From NCBI GenBank assembly GCA_019925795.1, contig CM034300.1:75743021-75807020 (forward strand): DNA of 64,000 nucleotides, written 5' to 3'. Below the pieces are notes generated by a model. That model saw nothing but the letters and a program-made list of their open reading frames with translations, did not search any database and was not told the DNA's origin. Within the stretch, counting starts at the first letter, position 1; every line of letters starts with the position of its first letter. Shown piece by piece: positions 46,373-57,666 of the stretch. Source of the stretch: Dendrobium chrysotoxum (lineage: Eukaryota > Streptophyta > Magnoliopsida > Asparagales > Orchidaceae). Position numbers and translations under genes: made by a program.

Positions 46373-46471
46373 GGCTTCGTTTGGGATGACTTTTTTATTT
46401 TTTTTAAAACTAATTTTTTTTACTAAAACTCTGTTTTAAGAAGCAAAAAAAAAATTGTACCAAACAAAGCC
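46373..46471. mobile_element. Tourist-like MITE
   Basis: Termini ggcttcgtttggga and taccaaacaaagcc with ttt on both sides. The inner region holds the family's acttttttatt and aactaatttttttta core. Confidence 0.72.
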
Positions 46472-46752
46472 TTTGTCAAGATTTTTATCCATCTCAAAAA
46501 GCAACTATCTTTTTATGCTTTATTATTATTATTATTATTATTATTTCCATATGTTTGTTGTAACAAAAAGCTTGGCATTATACATTTGCTTTCACACTCT
46601 TCTCCATAAATTAATCAAATAATTGTAATGAAGTTCTTAATAGCAAATCAATCATTCTTTGGTTGATGCATAGTAATAAGCTAACATGATATTTTAGCTC
46701 AAAGATTGAATAAATTCATCTTTATTCGGATCAATACATAAGTATATAAAAA

Positions 46753-47054
46753 AGTTTTAAAATAGTTCACAGACTATTTGTGCGCAGTTAATTTAGTCTG
46801 AGAGTATCACGTTGCTCTAATTTAGTCTATCAATTATAAAAAATTAATTCAAAATAGTCTATCAGGTTATAATTGTGATCTAAAATTGATCTCAATTTAG
46901 TCCTTTGATTATATAACATTTATCCTAATTTAGTCCCACAAGACAATTTTGGATCAATTTTGTATAATCGATGGGCTAAATTAGAGCAATGTGTTATTCT
47001 GGGACTAAATAATATACTAATAGTTGGAAAACTATTTTGAAATTTAGCCCATAG
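46753..47054. repeat. Long inverted-repeat (foldback) element
   Basis: A left arm holding tcacgttgctctaatttagtc pairs with a right arm holding gggctaaattagagcaatgtg. The arms extend about 100 bases each with mismatches. The target-site duplication was not found, so the superfamily is open. Confidence 0.6.
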
Positions 47055-47316
47055 AAATAAACTTTAAAATTCATAAAAATATTTAAAAAAAAAGTTCATT
47101 TTGAGCTCGCTCAATTCAAATTCGAGTTGATTCAATTCGAGCCATTTTGGAATTGAATTGGTTCAAATCCTATGCTAATTTGGAATCGGCTTGTACATGC
47201 TCATGCCGAGATTGAATTAGCTTGAATCAAATCAATTTCGCCTCTAATTGATAAATAGAAATATAGAAAATGATTGTGTTTTTATAATTATTTTTAAGGT
47301 TTCCCTCTATAACTAA

Positions 47317-47445
47317 AGGCTCTATTGGGGCAACTTTCTTAATGTTTTCTAAAGCAATTTTTTAGTACAAAAATTTTTTTAACAAAAAAGTTTGTATTAA
47401 AAAGCTGCTTTAGAAAGCAGTAAGAAAGCGATCCCAAACAAAGCC
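47317..47445. mobile_element. Tourist-like MITE
   Basis: Termini aggctctattgggg and atcccaaacaaagcc, flanked by taa (47314-47316 and 47446-47448). A lone right terminus (aacaaacgaagcc-tta) at 47540-47555 may be a second, broken copy. Confidence 0.78.
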
Positions 47446-48536
47446 TAATATGCATATTCACTATGAGTGGTACATATCTCATTGTTTGTGCTTTTGATTT
47501 GTTTTGTTTCATTTTCATAGTAGAAAATTTTAAGCTGCCTAACAAACGAAGCCTTAGATGCATACAATATGACTAGCTTGGACCGAGATGATTATTTAAT
47601 AAATAAAAGCGAAAAGGCTACCATAATGAATAAAAATGAAATAAATCATTACATCATTTACATAGAGTAAATGATTTCATTTACTATACAACATTTAGAA
47701 ATGGTTAATAAACATGAAGGAATACTTCAAGTTGTGCAGGAATAATATATTGAAGTCCTTTCCATGATGTTTCAATCACCTAAAAGGAAAAGGTAGGGAA
47801 CACAACAGAGAGAAAAGAAAAGAATATTACCACACAAGGAGCACTGGAACCACAGCCTAGCACACCTTCAATACCTAAAAGCATTGAATAGGAAACCAAG
47901 TAGTTGTAACTACAAGTATATTTAACATTGTTAGGAAATAAAGGTTGAGAATCATCTAAAGAATCTTAAACCAAATAAAGTTGATAAAAAGAGGCATGAA
48001 ACCTATGAGAAATGAAGAGTAAAGTTTCTTGAAATAAGGATTTCAATAAGAGCAAATCAAAATATTTAAGTATTTTATTCTTAGGGATCAAGTGTTTCCC
48101 TGAAAACTTTCACAGTATAGCAATGTCACTTCACTTATGAATCTGAAGTAAAAAAAAAAAAAAAATCAAATAACTGGCAAAACAGATACCTGCCAGGAAG
48201 TATAGAAGTTTCCCTTATTAATGGAAAAAAAGTGTCTATCACTCTTATAACTTGCATAAAATGAAACAATCTTCTGAATACATTCCTCAATCTGGTTTTA
48301 CATTTCAACAAATGCACAAAGAAAGGAAAGCCTACACTCAGTTGTAGAACAGAACTCAAATCTCAAATCTTGGACAAAATCCTATATATATGGAAACCAA
48401 ATTTGAATTTATGGAACTAACTCTTTGGTTAGCTCTAAATAATTTACTGACCATTTGTCAATTTCAGTCATGCTCCTGTTTTTTTCTTAATTCTTCACCT
48501 ACTATGAGATCTGACACCAAAGGAATGAAACCCTTA
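47446..48536 (-). other. 3' flank of the hnRNP-like gene
   Basis: Downstream of the minus-strand stop codon at 48537-48539. It must contain the 3' UTR end, but no poly-A signal was fixed. Nothing else was recognised. Confidence 0.4.
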
Positions 48537-51500
48537 CTAGGCAGCAACACCTGAAGAAGTAAAACATCAACATAAAATGTTATGATTAATCCATTAAATA
48601 CAAGTAATCTCTATACTAGAATAAAGTCAAAATTTCAGTACACAAAAGGAAATAAAAGTTCTATGCATTTTCACACTAAATCTGCTCTATCTCGGTAAGA
48701 ACATACTTAACAGAATGAACGCACACAAGAATCTTACCACTTTGTCAGCATAAAGATCCATGCATTCACTATATTATGCAGCCATGAAACTCTTTCATTG
48801 AACTTGCATTGAACTTGCATTGCGTGGTTGAAAAGTTAACTATTTTTAAGAAATAGGTAATTCTGAGATAGGATGACATGTCAGGAATCCATTAGAGTTA
48901 ACTGTAATAATATAATTTTATTAAGTAGGTTCATCATTTTCCATTGACTCAAATATCAATGGTACATTACCCCTCCTAGATACAGAGAACCTCTAATAAA
49001 GAGTTTGGCAACAATGATTGACTATGGATCAAAGAGTTGCGAGAATAGACCATGTTTACATCCCATGATTTGCTTGCCTTGGGTCTTTACAAACTAAATT
49101 TCAGGTACTGTTATTTGGGAGCATGTCTATAGCACAACTTTCCATATAAGGAGCCATGTGTTCCCTCATTTAAGAAGCAAAAAGAATATGGGCTTGAGAG
49201 AATTAGATTCAACTTGCACCCCTTATTTTGTGGTACTAGTATAACCAAACTAAATTTTAGGCAACGGTATCAAGGAGCATGATTACGCACAGCTTTCCTT
49301 AGTAAGAGACCATGGGTTTCTTCATTCAGAGTTCTTCTCAAAATTAAGTTGAATTCTCATGCCTTGCCATGATTTGGAAAGGAAGTCTTGAATAGTTGGT
49401 TCAAGGGTTTGGCAGCAGAATCTGACCCAGAACTGATAATTAGGCCATTAGCCCATTGAAGAGAATTTCTTCATTGGTATAGTCTTCGTTCTGAATGAAA
49501 ACCTATCAAAAGTTTGCATGCAAGTCCAATGTGGGTATAGTTAAATGTGCCTGCCAATTGGTTTAGACATGGACTAAACTAAGCATTTGGATCATTTGCG
49601 TTAGAACTGAACCAAAGTAGGATAGTTAGGTCAACAAACTGGATATGGGATCAAGTAGATATTTCCAGTCAATCAGGTAAATTCAAAACACTGCAATTAG
49701 GTTTATACAATGTATGGATCAAAGTGTTTGATGATAAGAAAAGATAAATTAATAAATGAAAAAGAAATAGTTGGAGTAAGAACTTCAGAAGATTAGGTGA
49801 TTGAAATAGACTTTTAGGCACATACAACAAAAAGTAGAAAATGCACTAATAAAATAGGCAGATAAATTTAGTGTTGAACAATTAAGAAGGAAAAGGGATA
49901 AATTTAGCATAAATAGGCAAAAGATGATGAAAAGAATTTATAAAAATTTGATTTATACCTCATATATTACTCAGTATAAGAAGGAAAAGGGATAAATTTA
50001 GCATAAATAGGCAAAAGATGATGAAAAGAATTTATAAAAATTTAATTTATACCTCATATATTACTCAGTAGGATTGATTCCAAATTAAGGATTCATAAAG
50101 AAGTCCTCAAATGGTAAGAAGGCTAATGATAAGGATAATGCTTAACATGAGTCCTCAAAGAGGGCGGTGGTAAGTCAACTGTATAAGATGCTTAACAATT
50201 TGTGATAGTGCGTCAAAAAGTCATCCTTTCATATAAAAATTGTATTTATGGACTAAATTTCTCAGTCTGTTTCATATATTAATGTTATTCAAGCATTATT
50301 TTACCATAATATTAGGTCTCAAACATTATTAAAAGAAAGTAAAAGCATCTAAGAGTAATGACATAAAATCATATAACACATTATTTCTTTTTGTTTCTTC
50401 CACTAAAATTTTTAATATCTTAAGATTTTTAATCAAGCAAAACCAACTCAAAAAATTATTTAATGCTTTAATCATTATCTTATTTTTATAATATTTCAAA
50501 ATTCTCTCATTTGTAAAATGTTCTTATTGCCTTGTGTCCATAAACAGATATATAAATGTCCTAACTATAATAACCATAATTATGAATAATGTTAAAACAA
50601 TACAGTTTCAAAATCTGGATATTCTGGTTCAGGATTATAGCCATTTTAAGTCTTGAGTGGGACGGCGCAGCTTATAGAAAGTGACTGGTCCTCCAGTAAG
50701 CAAGCTGCTTCTGTTGACAGCTGTTCTGGGTTTGATAGCGAATTCTGTTATTGTGCTAACGATTGTGACTAGAAATACAACACCTGCCTGTGAAAATAAG
50801 ATCAGCTTAATTGCCATTTACTAGACTTTGTCTATCCTTTAGCAGGAATTTGATACATTTCTTGTGGGTGCTAACTTTACTAATGCTTGCCTAGTAGATA
50901 AGTTCCTGATCATAAAGTTTTGCCTTCTACAAGGATAAACGAAAAAGGAATTACTGGAGAGAACAGGCATAGAATGAAACCCAAGAATCTGAGCAGGAAG
51001 AAGATTCATTCGGTTTTTTAAGTATGCAATCATGACAACGTTTACAAAGAGGATGAATATATGAAGGTTAGAAACGAGAGCCACATGCAGCCTACAATGA
51101 AAACCAAGAATATAGTCACGAAAGAAATTCAATCTGTTTGGAGAAATATGCAATCATGACTTTTTTTAAAAAAGGGATAAGATCAGCTATACTCAACAAT
51201 AATTTATGATGCACATGCATGTAAATTCGAGAGGCAGTTGGATCATTGTAGGTTTGGAGCCATGCTAACGTCTTGGATTCAAATCCCACTCAACACAAGG
51301 TACCCATCTATTTGTCTACTGGAAGAACTAATAAATCCAAAATGGTGTGAAAATAACATTAATAGCTCATATATATATAACAAAAACAATAATGCCACCT
51401 GAAATCTTACAAATTTATTTAGTAGGAGGAACCTCTTACCTCTATTCATCTGCCTATTTGAAACAGTATAACCACCCATGTAACCGGGTGAACCACCCTT

Positions 51501-53355
51501 AGATGCGACATCTGAAGCTGCAGTTCCAAGCCCATAACCAAATGGAATAGAACCATCAAGATCAGACGATGCTGACAGCCAAGTAGAATCTTCATAATTT
51601 GAACCTCCACCATATGTTGAACCGCCACCATAAGAATCTGTATAGTTCCCTTCATAACCATTGGCTGTTGTCGCAAGGGAAGTATTGAATGGGCCTGTGC
51701 CATTGTTTCTTCCATAACTTCCAGCGACCAAACCAAAACTATTCTGTCCACTTCCATAATTTGGATTCCCGGTAAAACCTCCACTGTTTATGCCATTCGC
51801 TGAAAGACCAGAGGATGAGTCAGCCCAGCTCAAGCCACTATTGCCAAATCCACCAAGGCTCCCAATTCCTGAGCTCATGAAAGAGTTTGAATCTGTAGCG
51901 TTGGTACCGTAGTTAAGTCCAACATTGCCCAGTAGACTTCGAGCTACTGAGCCAAATGCTGAACTAGGACTGCTATTACCTCTACCATACCCAATAGGAT
52001 TGCCCAATCTGTTCGAATTTCCACTATAATATGGGCTCAAGGCCCTTCCATAACTAAGGCCACTGTTGAAATTTGAACTTACACTGTAAGTTGGGCTTAT
52101 CCCAGGCTCAAAATTCAATCCGATTCCATAATCAGGGTTGAAAGGAGGTAACCCCTTTCTTCCACCTGCTAATGGCCCAAATCTACCATCCATTCTCATA
52201 CTATAGCTTCCTATAGAGTTTGGATTGTACTCCTGATTGTATCCATTTAAAAAACTATTAATTCTATTTAGTCCATAGTTTAATCCCCCAATTGGTAACC
52301 TCATGTTAGGCCCTGGTGAATGTTCTTTAGGAACGGCTATTTTGACTTCCACCATCTTTCCATTAAGTTCATGGAAGGTTTTATGCAGCACCTTATCTAC
52401 AGCATCTTCTGAGTCAAAAGTTATGAAACCAAACCCTCTCGGCCTCTGAGTATTGTGATCATACATGACAACAACATCATTGATGGTTCCAAACTGCTCA
52501 AAATATTTTCTGAAGTCTTTATCTGTTACGGTTGAAGCAAGACCTCCCACAAATATCTTTTTGGTTCGACCAGGAACAGGGGAGCCTTGGATACTGCCGC
52601 TGTTTCTATTAAGTATATATTGATCATCCCTGGGAACAGCCTTTTTCGCTTCCACCTGTTATGCATTATGCATCAATTAAGAAATGGGATTACATTCAAA
52701 CGGGTTCTAAAAGAAAATTAAAAAAAAAATTGCTCAAGATATTCTAATACAAATTTTGATCGTGATGGATTCTAGAATCATTAGAATTGATATGAAATTA
52801 ATGCAATACGAATTTTTTATTTATAGCATTAATCTTAAAATAAATTTAATAATTTTAAGGCTCATCTTGATCTTGATCAAAATTGTACAAGATATTCTGA
52901 CATAAATTTTTTCTAATCTAAAATAATAAAATCAGATAATCCTCAACTTTCAGAAGAAGAGCAAATCGAAAGGGATCAAAGACTTAAATTTTGATGAAAT
53001 GTCCACAAGATTGATGTAGTGTTTAGATTTTTTATTTTTATTTTTTGCTGATTACATAAAGCAAATTCATTTCTAAATCTAATAACATGATTTAATGCAT
53101 AAGAGAAACCAAATGAGATCAAAATGTACTTACCATCCTGCCATCGATTAGGTGTTTCTCCATGGCAACTTTCTCCGCGACACCGGGGTCTGAGAAGACC
53201 AAGAATCCAAAGCCCCGGGCACGGCCAGTTGTCCTGTCCTTCATGATTACTGCCTCCACAACTTCGCCGAAGTTCTCGAAGTACTCCCGTAGGCGGGCCT
53301 CATTAGTATCCCATGAAATGCCCCCGATGAAAAGCTTCCCCATATCCGACTCCAT
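48537..53355 (-). CDS. Two-RRM hnRNP-like RNA-binding protein, 483 aa
   Basis: Coding exons (complement): 53134-53355, 51440-52655, 48537-48550; 1452 bases in frame with GT-AG borders. The start is MESDMGKLFIGGISWDTNEARL. RRM1 (about residues 6-80) has LFIGGI and RGFGFLVF. RRM2 (about 105-185) has KIFVGGLAS and RGFGFITF. The linker VEAKKAVPRDDQ crosses the first junction as in relatives. The C-terminal 280 residues are rich in Gly, Ser, Asn and Tyr, a low-complexity tail. The last exon adds only Gly-Val-Ala-Ala-stop, matching the NRG(I/V)A ending of this plant hnRNP A/B-like family. Such proteins bind RNA in the nucleus and cytoplasm. A 5' UTR intron (53364-53852) is likely. Confidence 0.93.
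49883..50070. repeat. 94-bp perfect-length tandem duplication in hnRNP intron
   Basis: Copies 49883-49976 and 49977-50070 have equal length and differ by a single base seen by eye (tttg against ttta). It lies within the 2.9-kb last intron (48551-51439). Confidence 0.93.
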
Positions 53356-53363
53356 TCTCCTTC

Positions 53364-54080
53364 CTGCAATTTCCAATTCAGAATGCACAATCAAACAAAC
53401 ATCAGCACCATCATCACTAGTTTTAACCCAACCACGAGCCCGGCTTAATGGATCCTCATTTTCTTTATTTGTTCCAGTTGATTGCTGCCTAACACATTGA
53501 ATCTATTCTCCTCAAATTATTTTGAACAAGTTCTATCACTAAATGAGGATAACTAGATCCAACCCAAAACAAACAATCAAAATCATAAAAACCGACGACC
53601 CATATAACACAATCCAATCATTTCTACTCCTGATCGTTTTCTTCGCATAATAGATGCTCATCATCGATCCAACACATCAAAAAATGGAAGCACAAAGTAG
53701 TTACACAAATGCGGAAGATGAAAAAGAAAAAAAAGTTGAAACAAGGATCCCTCTCGGATCGGAAACAAACGTAGTTCAATCCAAACTAAAGTGCAAATCG
53801 ATTGAATCAAAATATGAAGCTGAAAAGATGAAATTGGTTACAAAACGCTCACCGGTCGATCACAGTTCCGCCTTCGGATGTGGGAGAGGGAATCTCCTCT
53901 CTCTCCTTTCTCGCTAAGATCTGGGAATCGGCATCCGCTGATCAGAGGAGCTGTTCATCAACTTCTTCACCTGTGCCCTCTCTCTTCGAATTTTTCATCA
54001 AATTTAATGTTTGCTTTTCTTTCCGGCGTTTTGTTTCCTCCTCTCGATTTCTAGCAGAAGAACCGCAAAACGGTATATAA
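53364..54080 (-). promoter_or_regulatory. 5' UTR, UTR intron and possible TATA of the hnRNP-like gene
   Basis: On the minus strand a donor (atcgaccg|gtgagcg) at 53852/53853 and an acceptor (attgcag|gaaggag) at 53364/53363 bound a UTR intron of 489 bases just before the ATG. A TATA-like tatata lies at 54073-54079 (complement tttatatacc). That would place the start near 54040 with a pyrimidine-rich leader. Inferred from spacing only. Confidence 0.45.
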
Positions 54081-54206
54081 AGAAGAGAGAGATTTGTGTA
54101 AAGAAGAAGATGGGCGGGGGATTGCGGTAAATGGTATCATCCTCTTGAGATTAGCTGTTGGGATTGGGATGTAAAGCGCTCATTTGGTTTCTACAGATTT
54201 GACTAA

Positions 54207-54312
54207 AGCCTTATGGGACAGCTTTTTTATTATTATTTTTAATTATTTTTTAAAAAAGTTTTGTGCTAAAAAATTATTATAAAATATAAAAAAAATTATC
54301 CCAAACAAAACT
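54207..54312. mobile_element. Tourist-like MITE
   Basis: Termini agccttatgggaca and tcccaaacaaaact, flanked by taa (54204-54206 and 54313-54315). It lies just upstream of the hnRNP-like gene's presumed start. Confidence 0.72.
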
Positions 54313-54405
54313 TAAGAAAAGAATCTGCCTTCGTAGATTTTAAAAAATATTTATATAAAGTTGTGTTCTAATAAATTTTACTCAAAATTATAAATTTTGA
54401 TTTCT

Positions 54406-54553
54406 AACTCAATTGAGCACATAGCTCATGTTGGTCTGTTGGTTGGGAGCTTTGGCTTCCAACCAAAAAGTCTGGAGTTTGAGTCTTATGTATATGATGT
54501 ATGTGTGAATTTGTCTTAATTAGCATAAATATCCAAAAAAATACTCGATTAAG
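54406..54553 (+). mobile_element. Possible SINE
   Basis: A tRNA-like head (tggtctgttggttggg as A-box-like, ggagtttgagtctta as B-box-like) is followed by an AT-rich tail ending in an A run. Flanks aactcaattgag and tactcgattaag match at 9 of 12 positions. Confidence 0.35.
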
Positions 54554-54968
54554 CTAAATTGACTGGAAATCATTTGATTTTTGAAGTGACTTTATACTGA
54601 GTAATTGAGTTAGGTTAATTGAGGAAAAATGAGATCTCGAACTTGTCTTAGGTTGAAATCATCTTAAACTTGAAGTCATCAAAGAACCTACATTGGCTTG
54701 AGACTTGAAGTTGACATATAGTATGAGTTCATCTAAGACTTGTAGTCATTAAAAAACCTAAACCCATTCACTAAGCTTGGCCAATGAACTCATCACTTGA
54801 AGTTGGCAAAGCTAATCACCAGTTCAAATTGAAGTTGCAAGAGACCTCATTTGAGAAGCTTCGCTCATCAAAAATTATCTATGTATATGATAGCTATAAG
54901 GTAGTTAGTTTCATTTATTTTATAATAAGTGCTTCTTAAGCATTATTATGCAATTTTACTTAGATATA

Positions 54969-55088
54969 GGTTCCATTTGGGACAACTTTTTAGCTGCTTC
55001 TTAAAGTTGCTTTCTAATACAAGAATTAAAAATTTGGTACTAAAAATCCGCTTTAAGAAGCAGTAAGAAAGCCATCCCAAACGAAGCC
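54969..55088. mobile_element. Tourist-like MITE
   Basis: Termini ggttccatttggga and tcccaaacgaagcc, flanked by ata on both sides. The core holds gctttaagaagcagtaagaaagcc, as at 12508. Confidence 0.78.
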
Positions 55089-55207
55089 ATAGTCATCAAT
55101 ATAACATTGAACTTCAACCTAAACCAATAAAAAAAAGTTTAGAGGATGATTTTGGAACACCAAGTCATATACCCAATCTAATTTATAACTTTTAACTCCA
55201 ATAGAGT

Positions 55208-55462
55208 AAAATCATAAAGCTTGCCCACTGTTGCTTAGCTTGGTTGTGGGCGAGTATGGTCGGGAACCACCCAACCCATGCTCGAATCCCCTTGAGCGAC
55301 AGCGCCTCTTAAGTGGGGCCTAATCAAGTGCGGGCAAGGAGGTCACTAGGGTGGGTGCCTCTTCTAGGTCAGCCGAGGGATTAGTTACACGGCCAAGCTC
55401 CTCCTAAGAGGTGGCAGCGGGTAGATACCCCCGTTCCAAAAAAAAGAAAAATCATAAAGCTT
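55208..55462 (+). mobile_element. tRNA-derived SINE (225 bp)
   Basis: Element 55223-55447, flanked by the perfect 15-bp duplication aaaatcataaagctt (55208-55222 and 55448-55462), ends in an A-rich tail. Near the head, gcttagcttggttgtggg is A-box-like and atgctcgaatcccc is a close B box (GGTTCGAATCC type), as expected for a Pol III promoter from a tRNA. It is GC-rich against its surroundings and has no coding capacity. Confidence 0.88.
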
Positions 55463-55518
55463 CTTTATGTAAGCTCTCTTTCTCTCTTTTTTTCTTTTCC
55501 TTTCTATTTAATCTGCAT

Positions 55519-55863
55519 TTGTTACTAACATTATTTTTTTAAAAATAAAAAAGGGATACATTAAAAAGTAAGAATACACCACAATACCAAATAATAGCCA
55601 CATAGAGAAATTTACAGCAAAAAAAATACAATAAACGACTAGGCCAAGCATGCTAAGCGAAATCAAATTAAAACCCCCCCAGCCAATTGGACTCAGATCG
55701 CCCCTAGTAGTCAAGCTTGGGACCATCCAAGGAGAGAAGAAGAAAATAACCAAGAGACCAAAGAACCACCTAGGTTCCCAACCAAGCCATGGCCATCCAA
55801 GGAGCCTGCAGGAAGCCTGCTTCATCATTGTCCTAATCCAATATTATTGTTACTAACATTATT
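55519..55863 (-). mobile_element. 5'-truncated LINE end (311 bp)
   Basis: Element 55536-55846 on the minus strand is flanked by the perfect 17-bp duplication ttgttactaacattatt (55519-55535 and 55847-55863). The T-rich left end is its A-rich tail in reverse. It shows no similarity by eye to the fragment at 45701, so it is from another LINE family. Confidence 0.85.
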
Positions 55864-56279
55864 GTGTCACATACGGAAAAATTTAGGTCAAACATTTTTT
55901 TATGTGTGATAAGTGTAGATGACATCTAGAATAAGAAGTCAAACAATGGATCATTTAAATGAAGTGAAAATTTTATGCAAGTAGTGTAACAAAACTTTAT
56001 TAATTATTAACAATTAAATTATATGGAAGGTCGCTAGACAAAAATGATCCAAAGACTATCTTAGTATGTTAGACAAGTTATCTCTCATATATATCCTATT
56101 TGAGAATACAACTTTATCAACTTACCACATCATCACCAATTTCATATTCCCTTAACAAGCTCTAGCAAACTCTCACTCATCAAAAATAAAATGTGATAGG
56201 ACCTTCTCATCCCTACCAAATAAGAAACTCTTCACTAAACTAACAAACACTTTCTCCATTCAAATACCAAAATTCAATG

Positions 56280-56989
56280 CCTGCCAAAGTTCAAAATTAT
56301 ATTCTTAAAACTTATGAAGGGAAGTCAGATCCATCAGATCACATTGCTCAACTTCAATTGACAGTATCTCTTCACATTATAAGTGATGTTGCTAAACATT
56401 AACTACTCTCCATAATATTTAAAGAATAATCAATACTATAATTTTCTAAACTTCCTCCAAATCATAAGTTTTTTCGAGTTTAAACAACTTCTAGTTATTT
56501 AATTTGCTAACATACAAAAGCCTTTAATTTTAAAATTTTGCAGACCCTCTTGAATAGTACACATGAACTAGGCAAGTCTCTTCAAGATTTTTTCACTCAG
56601 TTTCAAAATGAAATATTGAATTTGCGTAAGTTGGAACTTATTGTCACTTAGGCTATACTTACACAGGGTCTTAAAGAAAGACCATTCTAATATGCACTGG
56701 AATTGCAACAACCAAATACTTTGGCTATGTTGTTAGAACTTGCTAGTTGCCACATTAATGCATAAGTAAATAATAATGTTAAGAGTTCTACTTCAATTAG
56801 TTGGCATTTGAATGTTGCAGTAGGCCAACAAATGCAATATTAACATCAATCAAATAATCATCATGGTGAGTTCAACACAATAGTAACCTCAAGCTTATTA
56901 TAATGATCAAAGGAAAAATATGAATTCTAGTTTGAACAACAGCGCAGTGGCACTACACCTTTGAGTGCTGAGGCACTGGGGTCTGAAGT
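56280..56989 (+). pseudogene. Relic gypsy gag fragment
   Basis: With stops and shifts the frames read SDPSDHIAQLQLTVSLH, then GKSLQDFFTQFQNEILNL, LTQGLKERPF and LAMLLELASCHINA, in the order of a plant gypsy gag (retrotransposon gag domain). The protein cannot be made. The Cassandra TRIM lies immediately after, and a relic integrase end follows it. Confidence 0.7.
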
Positions 56990-57073
56990 GTAGTTGTAAT
57001 AGCCTAAACTCTTAACTATCAATATATTATCCACTTTGGCTTAAGGGTCTCATAGTTTTGTCATGTTGGTGTA

Positions 57074-57145
57074 ACTTCTCAGTAGGTCACCAATCTTAGG
57101 ATTTATTTGGGATGAGCACGTTTAACTACAGAGTTTCTTAATTAA
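57074..57145 (-). other. 5S rRNA-like segment in first Cassandra LTR
   Basis: It reads aggtcaccaatcttagg and then acgtttaactacagagttt on the + strand, the reverse of the 5S C-box and AGTTAAGCGTGC regions. Too diverged and partial to be a functional 5S gene. Confidence 0.75.
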
Positions 57146-57518
57146 ATTATAACTATTAAACCAAAAAGAGCCTTGATATTTAAGTGTTTCTTTTTACTTA
57201 AGGAGTTTCACAATATCCCCCAACTTAAGTAACTGATGTCATCATCAATATTATTATCCAAGAATTATCCACCAGGCATATAAGATTCTATAGGTGGCTT
57301 CTACAAGTTGAAGTGGTGACTCACGCCACATAGCACTTTATCCTATATAGGGTTCAATAGGTGACTTCCATGGTATAACACTTTATCTTGTATGACACTT
57401 AGTTCTCATCTTCTGTCTGGTGTATTGATCTAATAGCATTTGTAATAGCATAAATTTTTAACTATCGAGATATTGTCTGCTTTAGCCTGAGGGCCTCATG
57501 ATTTTATTATATTTGTAT

Positions 57519-57590
57519 AACTTCCTAGGAGGTCATCCATCGCAGGATTTATCTGGGATGAGAAAGCTTAACTATAAAGTTTCTTAATGA
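57519..57590 (-). other. 5S rRNA-like segment in second Cassandra LTR
   Basis: It reads aacttcctaggaggtcatcc and then aagcttaactataaagtttc on the + strand, the reverse of 5S internal promoter sequences. It is closer to 5S at the C-box than the other LTR copy. Confidence 0.75.
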
Positions 57591-57666
57591 AAGTCCAATC
57601 ATTATACCAAAGATGCTTTGATGTTTAAGAATTTAACATTTTTTACTTAAGGAGTTTCACAGTAGT

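Larger units (their letters stand above)
56990..57666 (-). mobile_element. Cassandra-type TRIM with 5S rRNA-like LTRs
   Basis: Element 56995-57661 (667 bp), flanked by 5-bp duplications gtagt (56990-56994 and 57662-57666). LTRs of 218 and 221 bp (56995-57212 and 57441-57661) begin TG and end CA. Each LTR carries, on the minus strand, the central and 3' part of a 5S rRNA gene: agttaag, atccc, and a C-box-like segment at 57519-57538 that matches 5S at 17 of 20 positions by eye. Next to the 57441 LTR, gatctaatagcatt (57427-57440) agrees with the reverse of the tRNA-Met primer site at 11 of 14 positions. There is no coding region. This combination defines Cassandra elements. Confidence 0.85.

Noticed and set aside
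48450..48550. Minus-strand frame VLLPSKGFIPLVSDLIVGEEL as a separate coding exon
   Set aside because: The same acceptor in the phase set by hnRNP exon 2 gives Gly-Val-Ala-Ala-stop, matching the family ending; the longer frame is then 3' UTR.
51226..51300. tRNA gene or SINE head with a B-box-like ggattcaaatccc
   Set aside because: No cloverleaf pairing, A-box spacing or flanking duplication was convincing.
57074..57590. 5S rRNA genes
   Set aside because: The similarity is partial, repeated in two LTRs with TSDs, and best explained as a Cassandra element.
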